DNA of 8,737 nucleotides from Planctomycetota bacterium. GTDB lineage: Bacteria > Planctomycetota > Planctomycetia > Pirellulales > Pirellulaceae. A program made the position numbers and the translations under genes. Below, piece after piece: positions 1-6,362 of the stretch. The stretch is taken from assembly GCA_026692885.1 (NCBI GenBank), contig JAPLNJ010000417.1, forward strand, positions 1-8,737, in the 5' to 3' direction. How positions within the stretch are numbered: position 1 is the first letter of the stretch; every line of letters begins with the position of its first letter. The notes beneath the pieces are model-generated. The model saw nothing but the letters and a program-made list of their open reading frames with translations, had not been told where the DNA came from and searched no databases.

Positions 1-31
1 TCGATGGAGACGACTTGATCCGAGCGGCCTT

Positions 32-144
32 GTAGGGTGGGCCAGAGCGGACCCTTTCCGACCGACCCAAGACCGTCACTCGACTCAGCCATCGTCGGAG
101 CACCTGACCTGCCAAGAACCGAGCGCCGGCCCACCAGGATCCGC
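32..144 (+). repeat. Left half of a composite repeat (outer plus inner arm)
   Basis: This stretch carries two blocks that recur near the other end of the window. The outer block (32-50, GTAGGGTGGGCCAGAGCGG) and the inner block (122-141, AGCGCCGGCCCACCAGGATC) lie 90 bp apart. In the complete element at 6885-7146 the same two blocks are 91 bp apart and are followed by their inverted complements. Here the right-hand complements are missing, so this is probably a truncated copy. I see no coding signal in it. Confidence 0.7.
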
Positions 145-500
145 TTCCCATCCGAATACTCTCCCGGCACGGAGCGTTCGATGGCCGCCATGCTGCTCTT
201 CGAGCGGATGGTCAGGCCGTGTTGATCGGCCCGGAACAGCACCGCGGGAAAGGGTCCGCGCGGCGACGTTCCGAGCGCATGGCGAAAGACGGGCCACAGT
301 TGCCGGGCTCGGCGCGGGTCTCCGACCCCGCCGAAATGGCCGACCGTCAGGTCTTCTCTTCATCTTTCTGCCATCAATCTTTCTGCCGATCGTTGGCATG
401 CACCTGATCCCAATCGATTCGGAGGGATTCACGTTCGATGGGGATGCATACAAGCCCGAATCGCCAGCGATTGGGATCTTTCCGACGATGGTTTTCAGGC
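145..500. other. Non-coding, decayed intergenic stretch
   Basis: No gene is supported here. The open frames on both strands look compositionally random and overlap one another, and none resembles a family I recognise. The only structure I see is a short tandem repeat: ATCTTTCTGCC occurs at 362-372 and again at 377-387, a 15-bp period. The GC-rich block around 315-345 resembles dispersed planctomycete intergenic repeats, but it has no second copy in this window to prove that. Confidence 0.5.
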
Positions 501-503
501 CAT

Positions 504-532
504 CTGACAAGACGTTTGGCGTGTGGTAGAAT
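504..532 (+). promoter_or_regulatory. Sigma70-type promoter of the toxin-antitoxin-like operon
   Basis: A -35 box CTGACA (504-509) is followed by a 17-bp spacer and a -10 box TAGAAT (527-532). Each box matches the consensus at five of six positions with ideal spacing. Transcription would begin near 539-541, about 31 nt before the ATG at 572. It is the best promoter-like sequence I found in the window, and it supports a start at 572 rather than the in-frame TTG at 542, which would sit at the transcription start. Confidence 0.65.
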
Positions 533-571
533 GACCCCAACTTGGCCACTGTTTGTACGCCGAGATTCGCA

Positions 572-856
572 ATGTCGCAGAAGGTCCTGAATCAGATTCG
601 TGACGCGGTGCTCGGCGGGCGATATGCCATGTCGGAGCATGCTTACGACGAGACGGACGAAGACAACTTGGATGTTTTGGACGTGGAAGCGGCGATTCTC
701 AGCGGGCGGATCGAGCAGACACTGACCCGCGACCTGCGCGGAACGCGATACGTGGTCGTGGGCACCGCCTGCGACGAATCAACGCCGGTGGCGGTGGTGG
801 TCCGGTTTGTCGAACGCCAGCAGTTGCTGGTCATTACCGTGTACGAAATCAAGTAG
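572..856 (+). CDS. DUF4258 family protein, probable toxin of a type II TA pair
   Basis: This 94-residue protein fits the DUF4258 family of small single-domain proteins, which are often found with zinc-finger or HTH antitoxins and are proposed to be RelE/BrnT-like RNases. What I see is an early SEHAYDE segment (about residues 21-27) resembling the conserved His/acidic start of the fold. It is followed by a helix containing VEAAILSGRIEQ and strands RYVVVGTA, VAVVVRFV and LLVITVYEIK, the usual closing beta hairpin. The ATG at 572 is preferred: it sits about 31 nt after a predicted transcription start, although no strong Shine-Dalgarno is visible. The next gene starts 10 bp after the stop, so the two are almost certainly co-transcribed. 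Toxin-first order matches mqsRA-like modules. Toxicity is inferred from family and context; no catalytic residue can be assigned with confidence. Confidence 0.8.
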   Translation: MSQKVLNQIRDAVLGGRYAMSEHAYDETDEDNLDVLDVEAAILSGRIEQTLTRDLRGTRYVVVGTACDESTPVAVVVRFVERQQLLVITVYEIK

Positions 857-866
857 CAGTCAAGCC

Positions 867-1100
867 ATGTACGATTTCACCTGCGAACACTGTGGCGGAC
901 AGGTCCAGGCGCGGCGCGTCGAGCGGGAAGCGTTGCGTCACAGAGGGAATTTTGTGATCCTGGAGGACGTGCCGATCGGCGTCTGCGACAAGTGCGGGGC
1001 GCGCTACTTTGACGCCTCGGTCCTCCGCCGAGTGGCCGAAGTTGGCCGGGGTAAGACGCCCAGCGAACGCACCCTGGAAGTCCCCGTCGGCCGCTACTGA
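867..1100 (+). CDS. YgiT-type zinc-finger protein, probable antitoxin
   Basis: This 77-residue protein has two CxxC pairs, C6/C9 (TCEHCGG) and C40/C43 (GVCDKCGARYF), the zinc ribbon of the YgiT/MqsA N-terminal domain. In MqsA this zinc domain binds and neutralises the toxin, while a separate C-terminal HTH binds the operator. Here the HTH is absent: after the second CxxC there are only about 34 residues, including SVLRRVAEVGRGKTP, which could form one helix. It belongs to the short YgiT-type proteins that sit next to DUF4258 genes. The start at 867 is the ATG immediately before the zinc ribbon, 10 bp after the DUF4258 stop. Without an HTH, autoregulation by the complex is uncertain. The family call is secure; the antitoxin role is inferred from the neighbour. 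Confidence 0.85.
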   Translation: MYDFTCEHCGGQVQARRVEREALRHRGNFVILEDVPIGVCDKCGARYFDASVLRRVAEVGRGKTPSERTLEVPVGRY

Positions 1101-1106
1101 AGGGCA

Positions 1107-1145
1107 TCTTCCCGTCACCTCGTCACCCGCTCACCTTGTCACCCC
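1107..1145 (+). repeat. Degenerate GTCACC short tandem repeat
   Basis: CGTCACC, CGTCACC, CTCACC and TGTCACC follow one another with a period of about 8-9 bp just after the YgiT stop codon. It is a short direct repeat without clear dyad symmetry and does not look like an intrinsic terminator. Confidence 0.5.
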
Positions 1146-1316
1146 GCCATCCTCCCGGCCTCGGCCAGTTCGCTGGCCACGGTCTGCCGCAGCACTTGGT
1201 TGTTGCGTAGCGACTGCGGCTCGATCCCTTGGACGATCTGCTCGGCCTGGGACACCAATTCGTCCAGCTCTTGGTTGGAACGGACATTGAGCTGGCGGAA
1301 GCGGCGGAAGAATCGC
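1139..1316 (-). pseudogene. Coding-looking fragment of unknown family, probably broken
   Basis: On the minus strand the frame reads through FFRRFRQLNVRSNQELDEL and then VSQAEQIVQGIEPQSLRNNQ before stopping at 1139. The amphipathic, Gln/Glu/Leu-rich composition and absence of low-complexity artefacts make it look like the helical tail of a real protein. Upstream in the same frame the sequence becomes the palindromic repeat at 1318-1364, so any gene has lost its 5' part or been interrupted there. I do not recognise the family. It could be a remnant of an alpha-helical or coiled-coil protein. Confidence 0.35.
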
Positions 1317-1317
1317 A

Positions 1318-1364
1318 AAACGGGGACTGGCTCCGACCAGGACGATCGGTGCCTGTCCCCGTTT
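1318..1364. repeat. Palindromic intergenic repeat (hairpin)
   Basis: AAACGGGGACTGGCTCCG (1318-1335) pairs with CGGTGCCTGTCCCCGTTT (1347-1364). The arms match at 16 of 18 positions around an 11-nt loop. It lies at the 5' edge of the minus-strand fragment at 1139-1316. It resembles REP/MITE-like hairpins that are scattered in planctomycete intergenic regions; that comparison is from memory. Confidence 0.7.
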
Positions 1365-1556
1365 ATCACGGTGTCCCGACACTTCTTCAGGTCGTCCAGA
1401 CAATCGGGCTTGCCGACCACGAGGTTCCGTTTGACGGCCGCGTCAACCCAGGAGGCCAGTTCGTCGTCGCTGCGGATAGTCGCAGACGAGAGGAGTTGCC
1501 GGGCTTTTCCGACGCCGAGGGGAAGCGCGGGCCACTTGTTCGGAGGTACCGGTCCA

Positions 1557-1709
1557 GTAGAGCGTGGGTTGCCGCCGCTGGCTTGCCAAGTGCTCGAGCG
1601 GCGTTTGCAGGGTCAGTCGGTCACGGAAATTGCCCGCGAATTGAGCCTCGCCCGCCAGGCCGTCTATCGGACGTTGGCCCTGTTGCAGCAGCGGCTGGCC
1701 AGGTCGTAG
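1557..1709 (+). pseudogene. C-terminal remnant of an ECF sigma factor (region 4)
   Basis: The frame ends with LPPLACQVLERRLQGQSVTE, then IARELSLARQAVYRTLALLQ and QRLARS. This is the helix-turn-helix of sigma70 region 4, which recognises the -35 box: a leading helix (LACQVLERRLQG), a first HTH helix (SVTEIARELS) and a recognition helix (LARQAVYRTLALLQQRL). Region 2, the core-binding part, is not found upstream in any frame; the same frame there is Ser/Arg-rich and random. The stop codon (1707-1709) falls inside the start of a GTAGCATGG-type repeat, so the repeat may have supplied or moved the stop. ECF sigma genes commonly precede Pkn-type kinase genes in planctomycetes, which suggests a former partner of the kinase downstream. 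I consider it non-functional. Confidence 0.6.
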
Positions 1710-1743
1710 CATGGCTCTCTGGAGTCGTGCCGTTCGACTCCGA
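1706..1743 (+). repeat. Left end of MITE-like repeat, truncated copy
   Basis: The sequence beginning GTAGCATGGCTCTCTGGAG and running through GCCGTTCGACTCCGA closely matches the left end of the 127-bp element at 5412-5538. No matching right terminal repeat follows before 1795. It overlaps the end of the sigma-factor remnant. Confidence 0.7.
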
Positions 1744-1794
1744 CCGGCCCGACAGCACACCATCGGCGACGGGTTCCGCAGCGTCGGGAAACGT

Positions 1795-1848
1795 CGTAGA
1801 ACGGATTTCAATCCGTTCAGTGAGGAGCGGAATAAATTCCGCTCTACG
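1795..1848. repeat. Double-hairpin intergenic repeat
   Basis: Two short palindromes lie side by side, AACGGATTTCAATCCGTT (1801-1817 region) and GAGCGGAATAAATTCCGCTC. Both are enclosed by an outer inverted pair CGTAGA (1795-1800) and TCTACG (1843-1848). It lies just upstream of the kinase gene, in a stretch open in the kinase frame, so it might be transcribed in the kinase leader. Confidence 0.7.
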
Positions 1849-1941
1849 AAGAAATGTGGAAAGAATTTTGTTACAGAATGGGGTGCCGCTCGCAATGTTC
1901 TTGGTGGGGCAGGAGTGTTTCACCGCAGCAGGCATTCACGA

Positions 1942-1947
1942 AAGGGA
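1942..1947 (+). promoter_or_regulatory. Ribosome binding site that fixes the kinase start
   Basis: AAGGGA lies 6 nt before the ATG at 1954. The reading frame is open upstream to an ATG at 1711, but that ATG lies inside a dispersed repeat and is followed by repeat-derived residues. The Shine-Dalgarno here, and the switch to family-like protein sequence right after 1954, make 1954 the likely start. Confidence 0.6.
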
Positions 1948-1953
1948 TCTCCC

Positions 1954-4900
1954 ATGACGAACATCCTCTTGTCAGCGCTGGCGGATCAGGACCGGGAAAC
2001 CGTCGAGTTCTGGTTGGTAGATTTCGAACAGTCCTGGACGGAAACCGCAATGGCGGAATGGGTTATGAGCCGTCTGCCGGTGCCGGGCCACCCCTTGCGC
2101 CGGCCGACCTTGGCCGAAATGGTCAAGGTGGATCTGGAACGACAGTGGCAGCAGGGACGCCAACTCCCGCTCGGCTCCTACTTGGAACGCTACCCGGAGC
2201 TGGATACCGCTCAAACGGTCACGGCTGATCTGCTGTTGGCCGAGTATCAGGTGCGCCGACAGGTTGGGGCGACGGCCGACCTGAGCGACTACACGCGGCG
2301 TTATCCGCGCCAGGCGGACGAGTTGGCGCAGTTGGTACAGCAAGCCGAGGCCGAACACGACACCTCGCGTCTGGCGGCAATGGAAACGGCCTTTCCCGTT
2401 GGCGAGTCTCCTCTCGCCCCAGCACCCCAGGCAACAGGGTCGGCTCCCGCTGCTCCCCTCGCCCCGGTACTCCGGAAAGAGGGGTTGGCTTCGGCTGCTC
2501 CCCTCGCCCCGGTACTCCGGGGAGTGGGGTCGGGGGTGAGGGGCCGCGACCTGCCCGAAACCTTCGGCCGCTATCGCATCCTGAAAAAGCTCGGCCAGGG
2601 CGGCATGGGCGCCGTCTACCTGGCGCAGGACACGCACTTGCAGCGACAAGTCGCCTTGAAAGTCCCGAACTTCTCGGCCCACGAGCAGCGCGAGATCGTC
2701 GAGCGGTTCCTGCGTGAAGCGCGGGCCGCAGCCACGATCCAACACCCGAACCTTTGTCCGGTGTACGACGCGGGCGAAATCCAAGGCGTGCCGTACATGA
2801 CCATGGGCTACATTGAGGGGCACTTGCTGTCCGCTTACATCCAGCCGGACAAACCGGCGCCGGAACGGCGGGCCGGGATGCTAATCCGCAAGGTCGCGTT
2901 GGCGTTGCACGAGGCCCATAGCCGCGGGATCGTGCACCGCGACCTGAAGCCCACCAACATCATCCTGAACCAGCGTGGTGAGCCGATCATCATGGACTTC
3001 GGCTTGGCGCGACGCGAGTCGAGCGAGGATGCCGCACTGACGCACGACGGCACGCTGCTGGGCACACCGGCCTACATGGCCCCCGAACAAGCGCGGCGCG
3101 ACTTGACCGCGATCGGGCCGCGCAGCGACCTCTACAGCCTGGGCGTCATCCTGTATGCCTTGCTGGCTGGCCGCCCGCCGTTCCAGGGCGACTTGGTCCA
3201 GGTGCTATCGCAAGTGCAGGTGGTTCCGCCGCCGCCGCCCTCGACGCACCGGTCGAACCTCGACCGGCGGTTGGAAGCGATTTGTCTGAAGGCCATGGCC
3301 AAGCGGCCCGAGGACCGTTACGCCTCAATGGCCGAATTGGCCGCCGCCCTGGGTGACTACCTGCGATGCGTCCCGGAATTGTCCGTGACCGGCGAAGCCC
3401 CGTTCGAGCCCGTCGACAGCTCTCCCCCCCGTAGCATGGCTCTCCAGAGCCGTGCACATGAAGCCACCCCCGACCGCCAGGCCTCCGCGCAAGCGAAAAA
3501 ACCGCAGTCCCGTCCTGCACCCCGAGCGGTGCCCAGGTCAGCCGCCTCGTCTACCGCGCCCGACGATGGCCCGTCGATCGTGTTGGCCATCCCGCCCGAG
3601 CCGGCGCCCGAGCCCGCATCACCGCCGATCGTGACGCTGGCGACGTACACTCAGCCCAGCCGCTGGCAACGAATTCCACCCATTTGGAAATGGACTGCGG
3701 CGGGTCTCGCGGGGTTTGGGCTGCTGTGCTTGGGGATCATGCTGTTGGTGTCCACCCCGCACGGGACGGTCAAGATCGAACTCAGTGACTCGCAGGCGCA
3801 AGTCGAAGTCAAGGTTGACGGCGACACGATCGACCTGGCCGGTCTCGACCAGCCGCTACGTCTCCGCGTCGGCGAGCACGGCATTGTCGTGACCGGCAAG
3901 GATTTTGAAACGGTGACGGATTCCTTCACTGTGACACGCGGCACCGAGATCCCCATGAAGATCACGCTGGTCAAAGTAGGTCAGGCTGTCCAGCCTGATG
4001 TTGCGCCCGCGCCACCCATCTCCCCTCGCCCCGGTACTCCGGGGAGAGTGGTCGGGGGTGAGGGGCCTGCCCCCGCCGTCTATCACGTCCAGCTCACCCC
4101 CACCGGCGCCAAGCTCTTGGTCAGCGGCGCAGGTGCCACCGTTGTTGCCCACGACGACCAGTGGACGGTGACGGTCGCCAATCCGGACGGCCAGCAGGAG
4201 ATCGAGCTGGTGGCGACCAAGAGCGGCTATGAGAGCCACGAACAGCAGGTCCGCCCAAAGCCGGGCGAATCGAGCACCTTGGCCATCCACCTAAATCCTG
4301 TGCCACTGCCGAAACCGGTCTTACCACCTGCGCCCCAGCCGGCGGTCTTCCAGGTGCAACTCGAACCGGCTGACGCGCGGTTGGTGGTCAGTGGCGCAGG
4401 CGCCTCCGTGGCTGGCGAAGGCGCGCAACGCACGGTGACCGTGGCCAAACCGGACGGCCAGCAGAAAATCACACTGCTCGCCTCCAAAGCGGGTTACCGG
4501 AACGACGAGCGCGAGCTGCTTCCGGTGGCTGCCGGGTCCCGGTCGTTGACATTCAAGCTGCAACTGGCGAATGCGCCGCCTTCCGGTCCTTCCATCACCA
4601 ATTCCATCGAAATGCGATTGGTGTTGATCCCGGCCGGCGAGTTCCAGATGGGATCACCGGCTTCCGACAGCGAGGCGTCCAGCGACGAGAAACCGCAGCA
4701 TCGGGTGCAGATCACCAAGCTGTTCTATCTCGGTATCTACGAGGTCACGCAGGCGGAATACGAACAGGTGATGGGCAGCAATCCCAGCAGTTTCAAGGAA
4801 TCGGGGGCGACGGCGCCGGTGGAGAATGTTTCGTGGGAAGACGCTCAGGCCTTCTGCCGAAAACTGTCCGCATTACCTGCCGAGGAAGCAGCCGGTCGCC

Positions 4901-5310
4901 GCTACCGGTTGCCGACAGAGGCGGAATGGGAGTACGCATGTCGTGCGGGCAGCACGACGAAGTACTCTTTCGGCGACTCGGATTCCGAATTGGCGACCTG
5001 CGCCTGGTACGACAAGAATTCGGGATCGAAGACGCATCCGGTCGGGCAGAAGCAAGCGAACGCTTGGGGCTTGTACGACATGCACGGGAATGTGTGGGAG
5101 TGGTGCGAGGACTGGTCGGGAACGTACGAAGCTGGTACAGTCACCGATCCTCAGGGTCCAGCTACAGCCGCGGACCGGGTGCTCCGGGGCGGCGGCTGGG
5201 TCCTCGTCGGCTGGGGCTGCCGGTCGGCGCACCGCAACGGGTACGGTCCCGGGTATCGGAACCAGAGCCTCGGGTTCCGGGTGGTCCTAGTCCGGTCAGA
5301 CGCGAGCTAA
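1954..5310 (+). CDS. Transmembrane Ser/Thr kinase with DGR-diversified FGE/lectin-fold tail
   Basis: An 1118-residue receptor-like Pkn2-type kinase. Residues 1-200 are the helical extension usual in planctomycete kinases, then a Pro/Ala-rich linker. The kinase domain (about 204-469) has glycine loop GQGGMGAV (214-221), lysine K236, HRD at 328-330, DFG at 348-350 and APE at 376-378, so it should be active. A second Pro/Ala linker leads to one membrane helix (about 580-600), putting the kinase inside and the C-terminus outside. Next come three PEGA-like beta segments (about 605-675, 710-782, 799-871), the last two similar to each other, then an FGE/C-type-lectin-fold domain (about 884-1113; MHGNVWEWCEDW, GFRVV). 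The paired catalytic cysteines of true formylglycine enzymes are absent, so this domain probably binds ligand. Residues 1070-1112 are the DGR variable repeat. Linkers contain inserted repeat DNA. Ligand and targets are unknown. Confidence 0.93.
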   Translation: MTNILLSALADQDRETVEFWLVDFEQSWTETAMAEWVMSRLPVPGHPLRRPTLAEMVKVDLERQWQQGRQLPLGSYLERYPELDTAQTVTADLLLAEYQVRRQVGATADLSDYTRRYPRQADELAQLVQQAEAEHDTSRLAAMETAFPVGESPLAPAPQATGSAPAAPLAPVLRKEGLASAAPLAPVLRGVGSGVRGRDLPETFGRYRILKKLGQGGMGAVYLAQDTHLQRQVALKVPNFSAHEQREIVERFLREARAAATIQHPNLCPVYDAGEIQGVPYMTMGYIEGHLLSAYIQPDKPAPERRAGMLIRKVALALHEAHSRGIVHRDLKPTNIILNQRGEPIIMDFGLARRESSEDAALTHDGTLLGTPAYMAPEQARRDLTAIGPRSDLYSLGVILYALLAGRPPFQGDLVQVLSQVQVVPPPPPSTHRSNLDRRLEAICLKAMAKRPEDRYASMAELAAALGDYLRCVPELSVTGEAPFEPVDSSPPRSMALQSRAHEATPDRQASAQAKKPQSRPAPRAVPRSAASSTAPDDGPSIVLAIPPEPAPEPASPPIVTLATYTQPSRWQRIPPIWKWTAAGLAGFGLLCLGIMLLVSTPHGTVKIELSDSQAQVEVKVDGDTIDLAGLDQPLRLRVGEHGIVVTGKDFETVTDSFTVTRGTEIPMKITLVKVGQAVQPDVAPAPPISPRPGTPGRVVGGEGPAPAVYHVQLTPTGAKLLVSGAGATVVAHDDQWTVTVANPDGQQEIELVATKSGYESHEQQVRPKPGESSTLAIHLNPVPLPKPVLPPAPQPAVFQVQLEPADARLVVSGAGASVAGEGAQRTVTVAKPDGQQKITLLASKAGYRNDERELLPVAAGSRSLTFKLQLANAPPSGPSITNSIEMRLVLIPAGEFQMGSPASDSEASSDEKPQHRVQITKLFYLGIYEVTQAEYEQVMGSNPSSFKESGATAPVENVSWEDAQAFCRKLSALPAEEAAGRRYRLPTEAEWEYACRAGSTTKYSFGDSDSELATCAWYDKNSGSKTHPVGQKQANAWGLYDMHGNVWEWCEDWSGTYEAGTVTDPQGPATAADRVLRGGGWVLVGWGCRSAHRNGYGPGYRNQSLGFRVVLVRSDAS
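2455..2543 (+). repeat. Two in-frame copies of a CCCCTCGCCCC repeat in the first linker
   Basis: CCCCTCGCCCCGGTACTCCG occurs at 2455 and again at 2500 inside the kinase gene. The second copy is complete (44 bp, 2500-2543, ending in TCGGGGGTGAGGGG). Both are translated in the same frame as APLAPVLR, and they lengthen the linker between the N-terminal extension and the kinase domain. Another copy lies at 4022-4065 in a different frame and a partial inverted one at 8583-8610. Confidence 0.85.
3431..3455 (+). repeat. MITE-like terminal repeat inside the kinase gene
   Basis: GTAGCATGGCTCTCCAGAGC plus CGTGC is the same terminal sequence found at 5412 and, in slightly altered form, at 1706 and 8093. 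Here it is translated in frame as SMALQSRA, in the linker between kinase domain and membrane helix. Only the left end is present. Confidence 0.85.
3976..4000 (+). repeat. Short hairpin repeat in the kinase extracytoplasmic linker
   Basis: GTAGG is followed by the perfect palindrome TCAGGCTGTCCAGCCTGA (3981-3998; two 8-nt arms, 2-nt loop). It is translated as VGQAVQPD just before the second CCCCTCGCC-type insertion. It resembles a hairpin repeat common in planctomycete intergenic DNA, recalled from memory. Confidence 0.6.
4022..4065 (+). repeat. CCCCTCGCCCC repeat in the kinase gene, second reading frame
   Basis: A 44-bp copy nearly identical to 2500-2543, but read in another frame (SPRPGTPGRVVGGEG instead of APLAPVLRGVGSGVRG). 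This shows that the DNA, not a protein motif, is what is repeated. It lies between the first and second PEGA-like segments. Confidence 0.9.
5161..5290 (+). other. DGR variable repeat (VR) at the kinase 3' end
   Basis: This 130-bp end of the kinase gene aligns without gaps to 6593-6722. There are 24 differences. At 20 of them the downstream copy has A, and this copy has G, T or C instead. The other four are C/T exchanges. This copy never has A where the template lacks it. The changes alter the surface-loop residues of the lectin fold: template Asn becomes V, L, G, H, Y, D or S. The unchanged 3' part, GGGTTCCGGGTGGTCCTAG (5272-5290), is G/C/T-rich and would be the initiation-of-mutagenic-homing (IMH) site; it differs from the template end by one base. 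Confidence 0.95.
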
Positions 5311-5411
5311 GGGGGGAGTTGGCCGGAGCGCAGCCGGGAGCGTAGGCAGGGTAGGCGGAAAAGGGCGCAGCCCCCGCCTGCCAGGCCGTAGCGGAAGGCG
5401 CAGCGCAGGCC
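5311..5411. other. Kinase 3' flank without a gene
   Basis: This GC-rich flank starts with GGGGGGAG directly after the stop and holds no gene or clear terminator. GCCGTAGC/GGCCGTAGC-like words recur shortly before the MITE-like element. Confidence 0.4.
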
Positions 5412-5538
5412 GTAGCATGGCTCTCCAGAGCCGTGCCGTTCGACTCCGATTCGCTGAACGGTCCACGTTTCTGCCGGACTCGGACGCGTGAGGCGCTTGG
5501 CGGAGCGTATCGCACACGGCTCTGGAGAGCCATGCTAC
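5412..5538. repeat. MITE-like element, 127 bp, with terminal inverted repeats
   Basis: The left end GTAGCATGGCTCTCCAGAGC (plus CGTG) is the inverted complement of the right end, CACGGCTCTGGAGAGCCATG (plus CTAC). A second element of 129 bp lies at 8093-8221; both have TTCGACT after the left end and GCGTATC before the right end. It carries no gene. It lies about 120 bp past the VR, where other DGRs may carry a hairpin, but its second copy elsewhere argues for a dispersed repeat. Confidence 0.85.
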
Positions 5539-5837
5539 GAGGAGGCGGGGCGACTCTGACCAGCGAATGCGTTCACGATGGCCGCCGGGTTCGGAGGGGA
5601 AGGCGGAGCGGGCCGGGAGGGGGTCGAGCAGCAAGTGAACAGATGTTCCAATCGGCAGTTAAGGTGTACAGACGCACCTTTCCTGTTTGCCGATCTGGCC
5701 GAAGCAAAAGGGGGTCGGGAGTGGGGTGTTTAGTTTGTCTGATTTTGCCTTGAATTGGTGTTTTCCCGAATGCCTGATGCTGTTCCATTCTGGTTGGCTT
5801 CGCGGAGTGACTACGAAATCAAGGATGACCGAGTGGT
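5539..5837. other. Intergenic stretch without a supported gene
   Basis: No convincing open frame on either strand. The part from about 5640 to 5830 is noticeably richer in A+T than the rest of the window. I checked it for an Avd-like or reverse-transcriptase frame and saw none. Confidence 0.5.
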
Positions 5838-5959
5838 CCCTGGGGCTACCCCTGATCGTGATCCACAGGTTTCCGCCCCAACGGGGCAGCCACATAACGG
5901 CCCCTGGGGCTGCCCCTGATCGTAATCCTCCGGTTTCCGCCCCAACGGGGCAGCCATAA
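5838..5959 (+). repeat. Two tandem copies of a ~60-bp unit
   Basis: Units at about 5838-5897 and 5902-5959 share CCCTGGGGCT, CCCCTGATCGT, GGTTTCCGCCCCAACGGGGC and AGCCA(C)ATAA. Each contains a small GCCCC/GGGGC hairpin. The second unit is also the outer part of the large inverted repeat at 5902-6241, so one arm of that element appears to be partly duplicated. Confidence 0.75.
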
Positions 5960-6241
5960 ATCAGCCCAGCGGCAGAGCGGAGCGGCGTAGCCGCGTAGCG
6001 CCGCCCTGGGTTATGCGAGAATGGAGCACACCAGCCCTGAAGGGGCGAAACAAGCCTTGGCCGCATCGGACGAACGAGGCGTGTGGGAGGAACCGATTTG
6101 TTTCGCCCTTTCAGGGCTACCGTGCTGCATCGAACCCGTACCCAGGGCGTCGCTCTGCGGCTGTCGCCGCGACGCTCTGCCCTGGGCTGATTTGTGGCTG
6201 CCCCTATCGGGGCGAAAACCCGTGGATCAGGATCAGGGCTT
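5902..6241. repeat. Large imperfect palindrome, arms of about 140 bp
   Basis: The left arm (about 5911-6053) and right arm (about 6098-6239) are inverted copies around a 44-nt centre. Matching blocks from outside in are CCCTGATC, CGCCCC...GGGGCAGCCA, AAATCAGCCCAG, CGCCCTGGGT and AGCCCTGAAGGGGCGAAACAA, the last with one mismatch. The arms contain smaller hairpins. Frames through it give low-complexity peptides typical of false ORFs. A transcript would fold into a very long stem. I take it as a dispersed planctomycete repeat, though only one copy is in this window. Confidence 0.8.
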
Positions 6242-6362
6242 GTCTCGATCTGTCATGGAACGCTGCCGAACGGGCTGGACCCTCGGAGAGACAATCCGAG
6301 AGTTTGGCGTCTTGGGCGCGGATTGGGGTGTCGAAGGCGGGCCGCGGGATGTCTCTACGCCC

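Noticed and set aside
542..571. Alternative TTG start of the DUF4258 gene at 542
   Set aside because: It coincides with the predicted transcription start, leaving no room for a ribosome binding site; the ATG at 572 fits the family better.
1711..1953. N-terminal extension of the kinase frame starting at the ATG at 1711
   Set aside because: That ATG is part of a dispersed GTAGCATGG repeat, the following residues come from hairpin repeats, and a Shine-Dalgarno plus family-like sequence begins at 1954.
1972..2823. A 283-codon open frame antisense to the kinase gene
   Set aside because: It overlaps conserved kinase sequence and has no family resemblance; it is a shadow of the high-GC coding strand.
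4596..5295. The FGE domain as an active formylglycine-generating enzyme
   Set aside because: The paired catalytic cysteines near the C-terminus are absent and the region is replaced by the variable repeat, so a binding role is more likely.
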